Shown here piece by piece: positions 21,741 through 46,239 of a DNA stretch of 64,000 nt. Position numbers and translations under genes: made by a program. The notes beneath the pieces were generated by a model. It was given only the letters and a program-made list of their open reading frames with translations. It had not been told where the DNA came from and did not search any database. Each line of letters opens with the position of its first letter. Position 1 is the first letter of the stretch. The stretch is from Stramonita haemastoma (lineage: Eukaryota; Mollusca; Gastropoda; Neogastropoda; Muricidae). Location: the NCBI GenBank assembly GCA_030674155.1, contig CM060326.1:15615322-15679321 (forward strand), given 5' to 3'.

Positions 21741-22070
21741 TTCAATACAGAAAACAGATTGAAAATTGGACAATTTTATGAACAGTTTTTACAAATTGAA
21801 ACGATAGACTGCAGGAAGTGACAAAATGAGAAATTGACAAGTTTTGCATCGTGATAAGAAGTCTGAAAAAGGGCCTGGTTGGTTTTGAACACATTCTTGA
21901 AGCAAAAGGAAACACAGTTATGCTCTGGTACATTGGTACAAGGTAGAAGTATTGCTATAGTTTTATAATCAATCAAAAATGACAATCTGACCTCCATCTA
22001 TTTTCAAATGACTCCTTTTGGAAAAGTGGGTAAGCTGCAAAGCGATTCATTTTGTGGTGGAGTGTCACAT
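21647..22070. mobile_element. 424-bp inverted-repeat element (MITE-like)
   Basis: The left end ATGTGACACTCCACCACATA and the complement of the right end ATGTGACACTCCACCACAAA agree at 31 of the first 34 positions by my count. Similarity resumes at GGAGGTCA further in. The interior is AT-rich and non-coding. A target-site duplication is not clear, so the superfamily cannot be named. Confidence 0.75.
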
Positions 22071-22074
22071 CTTA

Positions 22075-22108
22075 TGTATTGTATTGTATTGTATTGTATT
22101 GTACTGTG
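22075..22108. repeat. (GTATT)n microsatellite
   Basis: Five to six GTATT/TATTG pentamers following the right end of the inverted-repeat element. Confidence 0.9.
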
Positions 22109-22507
22109 TCCAGTCGAAAGGAAACTACTCTGGCTATTATTATTATTAGATCATCTTTTTGTTGGCAGAATTTGTTTCCTTTAACTGTTAACTGACCGTT
22201 AATGATGAGTTTATCTATATGTTATCATGGTGCAGCTGTCTATGACTTCTTTTTTGTCAATGTGGATGGTAGCACAAAAGAAGTGTGTTCATTTCACAGT
22301 AAATATGGCAACATTAAAAGTTCAAAACTGATTCCTGAGGCCGAGAAAGCTACACCTTGTGCTAAATTAATCTGATTTTGTGTGTGTGTGGATTAGCTGA
22401 TGGATACTTAACACCTTGTCAAAGAAAGCAAGTTAGTGTGTGTGTTCTTCATGTGGGGTTTTTTTTTGGTTTTTTGCATGGCATCGTAATTTGTTAATTT
22501 GTAATTG
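22109..22507. other. Intergenic, nothing recognised
   Basis: Unique AT-rich sequence between TDRD3 and the next SINE. Confidence 0.5.
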
Positions 22508-22755
22508 GGGGACAGGATAGCCTAGTGGTCAGAACATTGCGCTCGCAATTTGACGACCCGGGTTCGATTCCCGTTCAAGGGGATTTTTCCTCAGGAGTTA
22601 ACATCAGTATTGACTCCACGTCCCCCAAAAGCTTTCGGATGAGACTATAAACCGAGGCCCCGTGTGCGAATGCACGCAGAACATCTTGCACACACGTTAA
22701 TTCCTGTTCTGCTTTTTGTAAGAGTAGGCTATCATGTGCTGGTGGGAACAGATGT
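22508..22755 (+). mobile_element. tRNA-derived SINE (family 1), best-preserved head
   Basis: The A box TAGCCTAGTGG at 22518-22528 and the exact B box GGTTCGATTCC at 22561-22571 form the RNA polymerase III internal promoter. The family body follows to GGTGGGAACAGATG. The 3' tail is absent. A good reference copy for the family. Confidence 0.92.
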
Positions 22756-23029
22756 TTGGATTTGTTCGCTGTGGGCTATGTACCCTGTTCCTGTCATCTC
22801 TCTCATTCATCCAGCTTTCACATTCATGCTCTGGCAGCAGTTTCTCATCGGCCCCTGTCAACACAATCACAATCTTGCTGGACATATCCCTGAAGTCTGA
22901 ATGCAGCTACCTGGATGGTGGCTAAAAACTGTTGCAAACACAAAACTCACCATTGGTGAACCTCAGAGCTCTAACCGAGGAATAAAATTTTTTAGATGCT
23001 CGGAATAAAATCTGATGCATAGTCGTCCA

Positions 23030-23205
23030 CCCGCTCATTTCATACATCTTGTGCACATGCTGAAACCTGTTCCACTTTTCAGGAGGGTAGGCCTTGTGTG
23101 CCGGTGGGAATGGATGACAAAATTGACAAAACTGTATACACACGGGGACAGGATGTAAAAAAGCATGTGAGTGCTTAGTCTATTATCCTCAAAATAGAAG
23201 ATTTT
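23030..23205 (+). mobile_element. SINE (family 1) 3' half
   Basis: CATCTTGTGCACATG, CCTGTTCCACTTTTCAGGAG, GTGCCGGTGGGAATGGATGA and GTGAGTGCTTAGTCTATTAT in family order. Confidence 0.75.
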
Positions 23206-23844
23206 TAAAAATAAAAATCTTGAGTCATCCATTCAAGGTGAAGTGTATCACATTCATTCCTGTCCACAGTAAGACATGAAACAATTTTTCTATACAATAC
23301 TCAATACATGTCTGGTGTTACCAATTTTTTTTTTTATTATGTTTGTTAAATTCTTAAACAATCTTTAAAACATAGAGTGTCACAGTGTTGAATTCTTAAA
23401 CAATCTTAAAAATAGTGTGTCACAAGTGTAGCTTGCGATGTCAACTGGAGTGCGACTCCATTGAGTTAAAGAGAAACCAGTTGGTTTTTCATTCTTTCTG
23501 TTGTAGGTTTAAAGATGATAATTGTATGTACTTGACAATCGCTGTGCTTTGAAATTTGATCTGCTATGTTACGGAACGGAGGATCCAGTGCCTTATGTTT
23601 CCCAAGAATTGTCATGTAGACAAGACGTTTGATCTCACAGAGGATTCAGTCATCGGTTTGCTTTTGTTCTTTCAGGTTCAGGTGGTTGTGCCTCCAGTTA
23701 TGTATGAGTTGCGACATTGAAGTGTGTTAAGCTTTTTTGACTGGAAAGATTGTGTGATGATGGAAATATGATACTGCGTGATGTGCTTTGGAACTGTAAA
23801 TGTGTGTGTGTGTGTGTGTGTTATATATTACTATTTATTCTCAT
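23206..23844. other. Intergenic, no gene
   Basis: Contains a short local duplication (TTAAATTCTTAAACAATCTT-type words at about 23346 and 23390) and a (GT)n run at 23802-23821. Confidence 0.5.
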
Positions 23845-23965
23845 TGAGAATGAATAAGCATCAGTGCTTTTTCATCCATTCAAGTGTGTGCAGTTTTGTA
23901 ATTTTGTATCTTTCCACAGACACTGAAAAGCCAATGGTTAACGTGTGTGCGCAAGATTTCGCGGT
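23845..23965 (-). mobile_element. Degraded SINE (family 1) fragment
   Basis: GAGAATGAATAAGCATCAGT, TGTGTGCAGTTTTGTAA and ACGTGTGTGCGCAAGAT in the family's reverse order, with several deletions. Confidence 0.55.
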
Positions 23966-23993
23966 TGGACAGGCTTGGTTTAGCTGTCTGATG

Positions 23994-24015
23994 TGTGTGT
24001 GTGTGTGTGTGTGTG

Positions 24016-24055
<40 letters not shown>

Positions 24056-24058
24056 TTG
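23994..24058. repeat. (GT)n microsatellite
   Basis: Nearly pure GT run with one TTG interruption. Confidence 0.95.
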
Positions 24059-24388
24059 TGAAGATGAGAGAGAAGTTGTTGGGGAGTATTGGGTATATTG
24101 TGTGTGTGTGTACATGCACAGATAAATTTGCATTTTCTCAACAACATTTCTTCAAAATGAAATTGGCAGGATTATAAGTATGAATTCAGCCTTTCCACAT
24201 GTTGCATTACAAGAAACACATGCATCAGAGGCAGTGCTAAAAGGCAAATACTATTCAACTTGAGATAACCTCTGCTCAGCAGAAACCCAAATTACCTCCC
24301 ATTATGCTGGTGATAGTCTGTTAGGACAAGATACAGTTTTTATAATTTTTACTTTCTGTTGATATTGCTTTGTAACATGTTATCATAT

Positions 24389-24389
<1 letters not shown>

Positions 24390-24427
<38 letters not shown>
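24390..24427. repeat. Poly-C tract (38 nt)
   Basis: An uninterrupted C homopolymer of 38 bases, so the minus strand carries 38 consecutive G. Its true length is probably uncertain. Confidence 0.95.
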
Positions 24428-24880
24428 ATATTGAAAATTGTGAAGTAAAAGATAGGGGGAGCGCACATGTCACTTGGCAAAAGAAAAAAGCTAAAGAAAA
24501 AAATGCAGAAAGTGACCAGACAAGAAAGAATTGCAGATGGCTAATCATAGCACTATCACCAACTGCCCCTTAACAAAGGCCATTGTAGAGGAAGACTACC
24601 ACAAGTGAGTCATCTCTGAAGTCATTGCCTCTTACTATTGTCTTTTTTTTTTTTTTTGGTTCCTCTTTTTTTGTTTTTGCTTTTTTTTGTTTTGTTTTTT
24701 TGTTTACTTTTCCCCCCTTTTTCATGGCAAGGATCTATACTTGTTTTCTGGTGAGTTTGATAAATAATACAGAATTTTTGCCATGGACAACTTTCTTGAA
24801 GCTGAGGTTTTGGGGGTACTTTTTATTTTTAAAGTGTGAAGTGTTTGTTCCACATTCAGCCTCAGTTTGTCATCTGATCT
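24428..24880. other. Intergenic, no gene
   Basis: T-rich low-complexity at 24640-24715; otherwise unique and non-coding. Confidence 0.5.
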
Positions 24881-25054
24881 AAAAGAATAGCGCATGTTGT
24901 CAGAGAATGGACAGGATATGACTTCTGAACATCCCACTTTTCTAGGCATATGCATTGCCTCTAGATAACCAGTTGTTCCCATAATCTTTGATTATAGACT
25001 GGTTTTCTTCATGCATTATTCCCTATGTGGGGATGTGGAAAATATATATACGCT

Positions 25055-25245
25055 GCCGTTAAGCGCATGACAAGCCAGGCCCAGCGCATCCGACTTCGGC
25101 ATGGGAGAGAATTGATATTTTTGGTCTTTCTGGAAAGAGGGCAGGAAAATGGACCAAGAAGGCAGGAAAAAGACAAGAAGAAGGTGAGAGGAAGAAAAGG
25201 AACAAGGCAGAAACAGTCTATGACAGACACACAGTATGGTAAAGT
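25055..25245 (+). mobile_element. Dispersed repeat C, copy 1
   Basis: GTTAAGCGCATGACAAGCCA, CAGCGCATCCGACTTCGGCA, ATGGACCAAGAAGGCAGG and GGAAGAAAAGGAACAAGGCA. The same series occurs at 49.68 kb (plus) and, reversed, at 34.7 and 61.75 kb. Non-coding, class unknown. Confidence 0.75.
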
Positions 25246-25464
25246 CAATGACAGGCCCACAAATTGTAAAGACAAAGGGTTGCTTTATTGGATAACAAAG
25301 ATGTGGCAAAAGCTGTTATATGTGGTCCTGTTAAGAAATTTTCTGCAAAAAAAAAGATAAAGATGAACTAATTTATCACGTCTCTAGGCAAAATTGAAAA
25401 GTATTTGAAAAGAACCCACAACAAAGATACCAGTTTAAAACATAGTGCAACATGACAATAGAAA

Positions 25465-25920
25465 TGTACAAAGACGTCATTCATATTCCACAACCTAGCA
25501 AACACATCATTCTGATTCATATTCCAAAACCTAGCAAAGACGTCATTCATATTCCAAAACCTAGCAAAGACGTCATTCATATTCCAGAATATACCAAGAC
25601 GTCATTCACATTCCAAAGCCTACCTAAAACGTTATTCAACGTCATTCCAATCCAAATCTAGCGAAACGTCATTACCAAATCCCAAATCTAGCAGAAACGT
25701 CATACCAATCCCAAGCCTAGCAAAGAAGTCATTCAGATTCCAAAACTTTGCAAAGACATCATTCCATTTCCACAACTTTGCAAACACGTCATTCAAATTC
25801 CATAGCCTTGGAAAACGTCATTCCAGTTCCACAACCTTGGAAAGACGTCATTCCAATTACAGAATCTTGCAAAGACGTCATTCCAATTCTGCAACCTTGC
25901 AAAGACGTCACCCAGCCATC
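25465..25920. repeat. 30-bp minisatellite, about 15 copies (unit A only)
   Basis: Reiterated units carry the core AAAGACGTCATTC followed by a variable CATATTCC and an AACCTAGCA or AACCTTGCA. Period is about 30 bases, with decay toward the right end. The corresponding place in unit B near 50.05 kb lacks the array. Confidence 0.9.
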
Positions 25921-26042
25921 TAATCTAAACAATTTTGCCTAACAGCTCCAACCAGCAGTCTGTGTGAAAATTAACAGGAAAGATGGTCAGCTCTCAATGA
26001 TGAGATAGCTTGCAAACAAACACACAAGACCCCCCTACCCCA

Positions 26043-26230
26043 CCCGACAGCTGTCAGTTTCCCCCACATTCAGCTCCTCTCAGCTGCTAATTAATCCATC
26101 CCATCCCAGCTCAGATGGGGCCAGCTGGTGCTAATTAAAACAAGAACTGACCACACATGGACCAGGTAAAAGGAAGGGGCATGCTAAATTTAACACTCTG
26201 GACTGAGTGATGTTGGATTTGTGGACTGTG
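26043..26230 (+). mobile_element. Dispersed repeat B, copy 3
   Basis: GACAGCTGTCAGTTTCC, CAGCTCCTCTCAGCTGCTAA, GATGGGGCCAGCTGGTGCTA and GCATGCTAAATTT, as in the two copies inside TDRD3. Confidence 0.85.
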
Positions 26231-26399
26231 ACCCCCACCCCCACCAATCCTAAATTGATAACAACCCCCCCACCCACCCCCACCCCGTCCAAAACAAATG
26301 AACTCCAGTTTTCAAAAAAAGGCAAATTCACGGTTGACTATATTGTCCCATTCAAAGTACCCATTTGCAATGCTTTATTCTTTTTTTCTTTTTCTTTTT

Positions 26400-26735
26400 T
26401 TTATTCTTTTATATCGAGGATAACAGAATAAGCAATCATGTGCTTTTTTTCATCCGGTCCCCGTGTGTATGCAGTTTTGTAAATATTGTCATCTGTTCCC
26501 ACCGGCACACGATGGCCTACTCTTACGAAAAGCGGAACAGGATTTAACGTGTGCGCAAGATGTTCTGCGTGCGTTCGCACACGGGGCCTCGGTTTAAAGT
26601 CTCATCCGAAGGACTTTTGGGGAGAGTGGAGTCAGCACTGATGTTAACTCCAGGAAGAAAATTTCCTCGACCGGACTCGAACCCGGGTCTTCAAATTGCC
26701 AGCGCAATGTTCTGACACTAGGCTATCCGCCCGCT
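26400..26735 (-). mobile_element. tRNA-derived SINE (family 1), near full length
   Basis: From TTTTATATCGAGGATAACAG at the left to GACTCGAACCCGGGTC (B-box complement) and CTAGGCTATCC (A-box complement) at the right. Unit B has no SINE at the matching place, so insertion may follow the duplication. Confidence 0.88.
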
Positions 26736-27897
26736 TTATAACATCATGTGCCGTTTCCATTCTTTTTCATCTTTAGAAGGTAAGAGAACATCAAGTCATA
26801 TTAATCTTTTTGTAGTAGCAAATTGCAAAACAACACCAATTTATCACTTCTCAAACAGTAGAAAACTCATATTAGCCATCTCGGCTGCAAACCACAGAGG
26901 AAAGTGAATACATCCTATTTCTTGCATGGGTAGTTGCTTTTCAAAATCAGTCCATGTTATTCTCGTCACTTATCGCAATCACAAAACTACATCAGTTTAC
27001 CATCCCAAAGCCAAATCTGAGCAACGATAAACTAAATAAATAACAATCAAAATCAAGTTGTAAAACTGTACACATCAATGACAAGGCTTGGAAAAAGAAA
27101 CTCGATTTAAACAATCACAACAATATTCAATACACAGAAAGTCACCCTCGAACAACCAAAATTGAAACACTAGACTTGACATAGAGTAAAGCAGTCTTTG
27201 GCAGGTATTCCTAAAGCTAAGAAAAAAGCAAAATCTTGATCCCATACTGTTTACTGCAGGAAGAAAAGAACATGCACAGAGTACAAAAGAAAGTGGATAC
27301 AGAACATTATGTCTGGACCTGGGTCCTTGCAGAAAACCAACAACAGTGGAAAAACACTACTCAAAGTGCAGAGTTGGCTTCGGCTGCATGCTTAAAGGCT
27401 GTGCAGGATTCACAGACCCCTGAGTACTGAACAGTGAATCCAAGGGAGAGCAGCCATGTTATCACACCGTAGACTACAAGATGAAATCAAGATGCATACA
27501 AGCTTAAGATCCTGCAATTAATTAAAATGACAACTTTAGCAATAAATGAGTGAAAAGAAAGAAAGAACAGAAAAGACCAAATGAAGTAAAGAATGACCAA
27601 CTAAAAAAAAAGCCAAGATGCAAGGAAAATACAAAAAGGAAAAAAATCAAGAAAAAAGAAAAAAAAAGAAAGAAAGATGGATTCAAAATGGAAAAAAAGA
27701 GAAACAAAGAAAGAAAAAATTGCAAGGAAGAAAGAAAGCAAGCCAGAGAGACAAAAAGAAAGAAGAAAAGAAACACTGAAGAGACAGGAAGAGCATACAG
27801 ACAGACAGATAGATAGAAAGAAAGAAGGAAAGAAACCCCCAACAAAAAGGAGATATAAATGAAGACAGAAAGAAAATAAAGAAGGGCCAAGCCTGAT

Positions 27898-27931
<34 letters not shown>

Positions 27932-28071
27932 GTCTATCAGTCTGCCACATTGTGGATAAGGAAGGAGACAGACAGACAGACGGACAGACCAACAGAGATA
28001 GACAGAGGCAGATACAGACAGACAGACAGAAAGACAGACAGTCTCATCTATCCAAAGGATATGCCATGAAT
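26736..28071 (-). other. 3' flank of receptor A
   Basis: Collinear with 51.24-53.95 kb of unit B. It contains a single copy of the sequence that forms the 33-bp array in unit B (ATTGAAACACTAGACTTGAC at about 27157), a purine-rich GAAA tract at 27.55-27.88 kb, (GT)n at 27901-27930 and GACA units at 27969-28035. It may include the receptor 3' UTR. Confidence 0.6.
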
Positions 28072-41546
<13,475 letters not shown>

Positions 41547-41713
41547 TATTCAGTATAATGGTACAAGAACGCAGTTCTGTCTTTGAGGTCGTGGCATAAA
41601 TGACACAAGAAAGAACTGCTGTCCTGGTTCAACTGAGCACGGGCAAATTGCAACACAGTTGCCACACTGTGTTATGCTTGCTGACTGGCCTGACGAACCT
41701 ATTTGGACATGAA

Positions 41714-42290
<577 letters not shown>

Positions 42291-42429
42291 ACACTGACAC
42301 TTGACACTGACACTGACACATATTTATTGAACAAACCACCACACCTGCCAATGGTGGAAAATAACATCAAAAACACTTCACAGTTATTTTGCCCAAACAA
42401 CCCATGCAATCCAAGTGTCTTAGATTATA

Positions 42430-43330
42430 CAAAACCAAACTTTGTTTTATTGACTACACATACTTGCAGCTCTCATTAGACAAGTATTCCTTAATTTTCA
42501 TTTACAGATGAAATCCTAGTTTGAAAGCATGGAATGAAAATCTAGCACAATCAAAAATTTGTTCTTCTTGGACATTCGAAATGTGTTCTTCGCTCTAACT
42601 TTAATGTCTTCTATTGCAGATGTGAAACTAAGTCTGGTGGAGAAAATCAGTCCCAAATATTGAAAAGAATTGACGATAACTAACGGTTTTGCATTCAGTT
42701 CTTATCTTTCCCTTGACCCAGAAACCTTTCTTCCTAAACACTACGACCTTGGATTTTTTTCCATGTTAACTGTTAAACCTAGCGAATGTGCTGATTCTTG
42801 AAGAACGCTTAATTGATTCTTTAACCCAATCACTGTTGTTGATAAAAGAGTAAGATCATCAGCAATCAGTAACAGGCATATTATATCAGTCTCTGGGGAG
42901 CTGAAAGAAACACCATGCCTTCCTTTAACAGCCATTTCATTTGCAAGCACGTTTATCAATAGGGAAAAACAGAAGGACTCATAATGCATCCTTGCTCTAT
43001 GCCTTGTATACAACTGAAGCATTCAGACAGTCCGTGCTTGCTCATTTCACACGACTTGACTTTCTTTTATATAAATGGCTTGGGTCATCTTTAGCACTCT
43101 GCCACTAATTATACAGATTTCTTAAATACTGCTAATAGAATCTGCCTATTTACTGTATCATACGCTTTTCTAAAATCAATAAAGGCAACATACAATTTCG
43201 AGTTTCTAGAAAAGTGTTTTTCAATGTTAGCATGCAGGGTAAAAATGTGGACAAATGTTGATTGGCATTTTTGGAAACCTGCCTGTGCATTGTTTAACAA
43301 ACAATTTTCCTCAGCCCCGATATACAACCT
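42430..43330 (-). mobile_element. LINE reverse transcriptase fragment
   Basis: QAGFQKCQSTFVHIFTLHAN and LYVAFIDFRKAYDTVNRQIL, then after a frame break LLINVLANEMAVKGRHGVSF and LLLIADDLTLLS, where IADD is the catalytic box. Related to the element at 46.2 kb. Broken frames. Confidence 0.85.
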
Positions 43331-43418
43331 GTTATTTATGACCTTTGTGCAATTGCTAAAAAAAGTGATATAAGCTATCCAGAAAACTACAGTGCTTTAA
43401 GTAAGGCATTCACAAAGG

Positions 43419-43422
43419 GGGG

Positions 43423-43513
<91 letters not shown>
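43419..43513. repeat. (GA)n microsatellite
   Basis: Pure GA run attached to a LINE-like 3' tail on its right side. Confidence 0.95.
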
Positions 43514-43517
<4 letters not shown>

Positions 43518-44202
43518 TGAATTTGAATTTGAATTTAAATAATCTTTATTTACCAAGTGTGACATATAAATATTCTCATACTTTTTTCATCTGGCCCTTG
43601 TCCTGATTAGGGACTATCAAAACAAAAATAAAACTTCTTAAAACAACAACAAATAAAGCTAGCAAAACAAACAAATCCCGAAACCAAAACAAACCCAACC
43701 AAAAATATATAACAACAACCCCTCCCGGAAAAACCACCACCACCACCACCAAAAGTTAAGGAAAAACAAAAATATATAATAACAAACCCTACCCGGTAAA
43801 AACCACCACCACGAACAACAAAAGTTAAGCCTATGATTTAAAGAAAGGAAATATGATAATATTCAACCACATAATCCCCAACTTGATACATTGATAGTTA
43901 TTTAAACAAAGGAGATAGATGTGTATTGAATAAACACATAATCCCAACTGACCCGAACATTGATGTTAAAACAGATACACTGAGACCCGAACATAAATGT
44001 TAAAACAGATACACTGATTCATAGCATATAATATGAGGGGAAAAAACAACAGCAAATAAACAAACCAAAAATATTGTATAATACTGTCCTTGTTTAGACG
44101 TAACAGTACAATTTCTGATTTAACATTGGAAAGAAAATATTTTTATCTATTGATAAGTTTATGAAAAATTATGTAAAAATTGAAGATAGAAAGAAAGGAA
44201 GG

Positions 44203-44205
<3 letters not shown>
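43514..44205 (-). mobile_element. Probable LINE 3' region with (AATTC)n-type tail
   Basis: Read on the minus strand it ends TTGGTAAATAAAGATTATTT then repeated AAATTC words and then (CT)n. This matches the tail type of the 46.2-47.98 kb element. No coding sequence remains. Confidence 0.5.

Positions 44206-44207
<2 letters not shown>

Positions 44208-44293
<86 letters not shown>
44208..44293. repeat. (GA)n microsatellite
   Basis: Pure GA run. It is followed by a local duplication of GTCTGAAGAAATGGT-(A/G)TCTATTGTAAC words, at about 44311 and 44371. Confidence 0.95.
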
Positions 44294-44296
<3 letters not shown>

Positions 44297-44880
44297 CTCT
44301 TCAGGTTGAATGATTGTCTGAAGAAATGGTATCTATTGTAACACCATCACAAAATATCTCACATCATCACATACTGTCTGAAGAAATGGTGTCTATTGTA
44401 ACACCCTCACAAAATATCTCTCATCATCAGATACTGCTACCAATAAGTAAAAACAAACCAAAAACCCACTCAATATGCACTTACCAAATCTAGAAAGAGC
44501 AAAGAAGACAAGATCGTTTAAATAAAATCCTAAACAGTTTGTCAAGCCCAAACTTGTTTGGTCAGAAATGGGGGCATTGTAATGCCATTGGGTAGCTTAC
44601 CTTGATATAAATCCAGATTATTGGCACAAGCATTTTTAGTGATATATTTATGAATAACACCACTGAATGTACAACTAATGAAAATATGCTTGATTACCAT
44701 ATATGACCAGATGAAACTTCTGATCTGTGTAGCTTTTAAAAAAGAAAAAAAAGCACCAGGTGTCGGATGGAATTTTAACTAAAATGTTATAATAAAAAAA
44801 AAGCATAGATGTATTCAGACCACTTATTGTAAAACTGTTTAACCTGATTTTGGACACTGGAACACATCCTAAAAGTTGTT
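44294..44880. other. Spacer, small local duplication
   Basis: Two 60-bp direct copies at 44309-44430 (CTGAAGAAATGGT, ACACC-TCACAAAATATCTC); otherwise unique, no gene. Confidence 0.6.
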
Positions 44881-44884
44881 TTAA

Positions 44885-45350
44885 ATCTGTCATTGTACCA
44901 TTACATTAGAAAGGTAAGCAAGATAATCCAGAAGACTACCTGGCATTTCTTTGATCAGTAATTTATGTAAATGCTTTACTTACATCCTAAATAAACAGCT
45001 GACTAAATGGGCAGCAAAAAACGGCATGTTATTAGAAGAACAAGCTGGACATCGAGCAGGCTACTTAGCCATAGATCAAATCCTTGTACTGTATTTTGTA
45101 GGCAAATTGTTCTATCTAGCAGTAAATTACATGGCTGCTTTGTTGATTTTCAGAAAACATATGAATGTGCTACAGAGACAAGGGGTCAGTGCTAAAATGT
45201 TAGACTGCTTCAAAAAATGTACAAGGAAGTAAAATCATGTGTAAAGCTCTCAAATGGGGTGTACACAGATTTTTTTTTTTTACTGTAAAAAAAACGGTTT
45301 GAAGCATGGCTGTTTATGCAGCCCTTTAGTGTTTTCAGTTTTCATTAACA
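44885..45350 (+). mobile_element. LINE reverse transcriptase fragment
   Basis: YILNKQLTKWAAKNGMLLEE, QAGHRAGYLAIDQI and, in another frame, HGCLCSPLVFSVFINKLADD are RT finger/palm words. Short and broken. Confidence 0.75.
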
Positions 45351-45379
45351 AACTTGCAGACGATTTGCGAATAATGGGC

Positions 45380-45530
45380 CCATTTACAGCTGGGTGGACT
45401 GGGGAATTGTACCGAATCCAAGGCATGCAAACGGTCACCCATCCAAAACGTAACCAGGCTAGATGACCCTTAAACTTAGCTTGGAGAAAGCAGTGCTCTG
45501 ACCACTGACCTATCCCGTCTCCGGATGCCT
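45380..45530 (-). mobile_element. tRNA-like repeat head, different from family 1
   Basis: The right end is the complement of GGAGACGGGATAGGTCAGTGG, an A-box-like start, and it extends leftward about 150 bases. No clear B box. Confidence 0.35.
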
Positions 45531-45718
45531 AGAGGAATACTTTGGTTTATCATGCAACAAAAAGACACAGACATAACAAAAGTTGTAGCAAAATATTAAA
45601 CCTAGCATTTAAAACAAGAGAAAGTGCGTGGAAAATGATATACTCTTTAACCTTTTGCGATTTGCCTATATTGTATATGTGCATGCACGTGATCAAAAGC
45701 TGTGCTCTCTGTACAGTC

Positions 45719-45719
<1 letters not shown>

Positions 45720-45793
<74 letters not shown>

Positions 45794-45819
45794 GGTGGGT
45801 GAGTGAGTGAGTGTGGTGT

Positions 45820-45871
<52 letters not shown>

Positions 45872-45880
45872 GTGTGTGTG
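45720..45880. repeat. (GT)n with GGGT interruption
   Basis: GT run, GTGGGTGGGTGG and GAGT units, then a second GT run. Confidence 0.95.
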
Positions 45881-46062
45881 TACTATGATTTTCTGTATTT
45901 TGTTCCCCATATATTCTACTTTTACGTTAGACGTGTGATTTATTATCATTCTTTATACCACAATCTGTGATGTATGTGATGTGCAACAGATTCCCATTGT
46001 AACCACCAGGCTTTTCACAACTAAATCATCAAGTGTCTTTCTTTCTGTGAATACCTATAAAT

Positions 46063-46065
<3 letters not shown>

Positions 46066-46123
<58 letters not shown>

Positions 46124-46168
46124 TCTCCTCTCTCTCTCTCTCTCCCCACCCCTCTCTCTCTCTCCACC

Positions 46169-46206
<38 letters not shown>
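46066..46206. repeat. (CT)n microsatellite
   Basis: CT with CCCC interruptions. It directly abuts the 5' break of the LINE at 46.24 kb. Confidence 0.95.
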
Positions 46207-46208
<2 letters not shown>

Positions 46209-46239
46209 GTCTATGGGGAAAGCGTCAGTGTCAGTGTCT

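Noticed and set aside
22508..22580. Possible tRNA gene
   Set aside because: The A and B boxes are good, but the segment is the head of a 330-bp repeat present many times, without a closing acceptor stem. It is a SINE.
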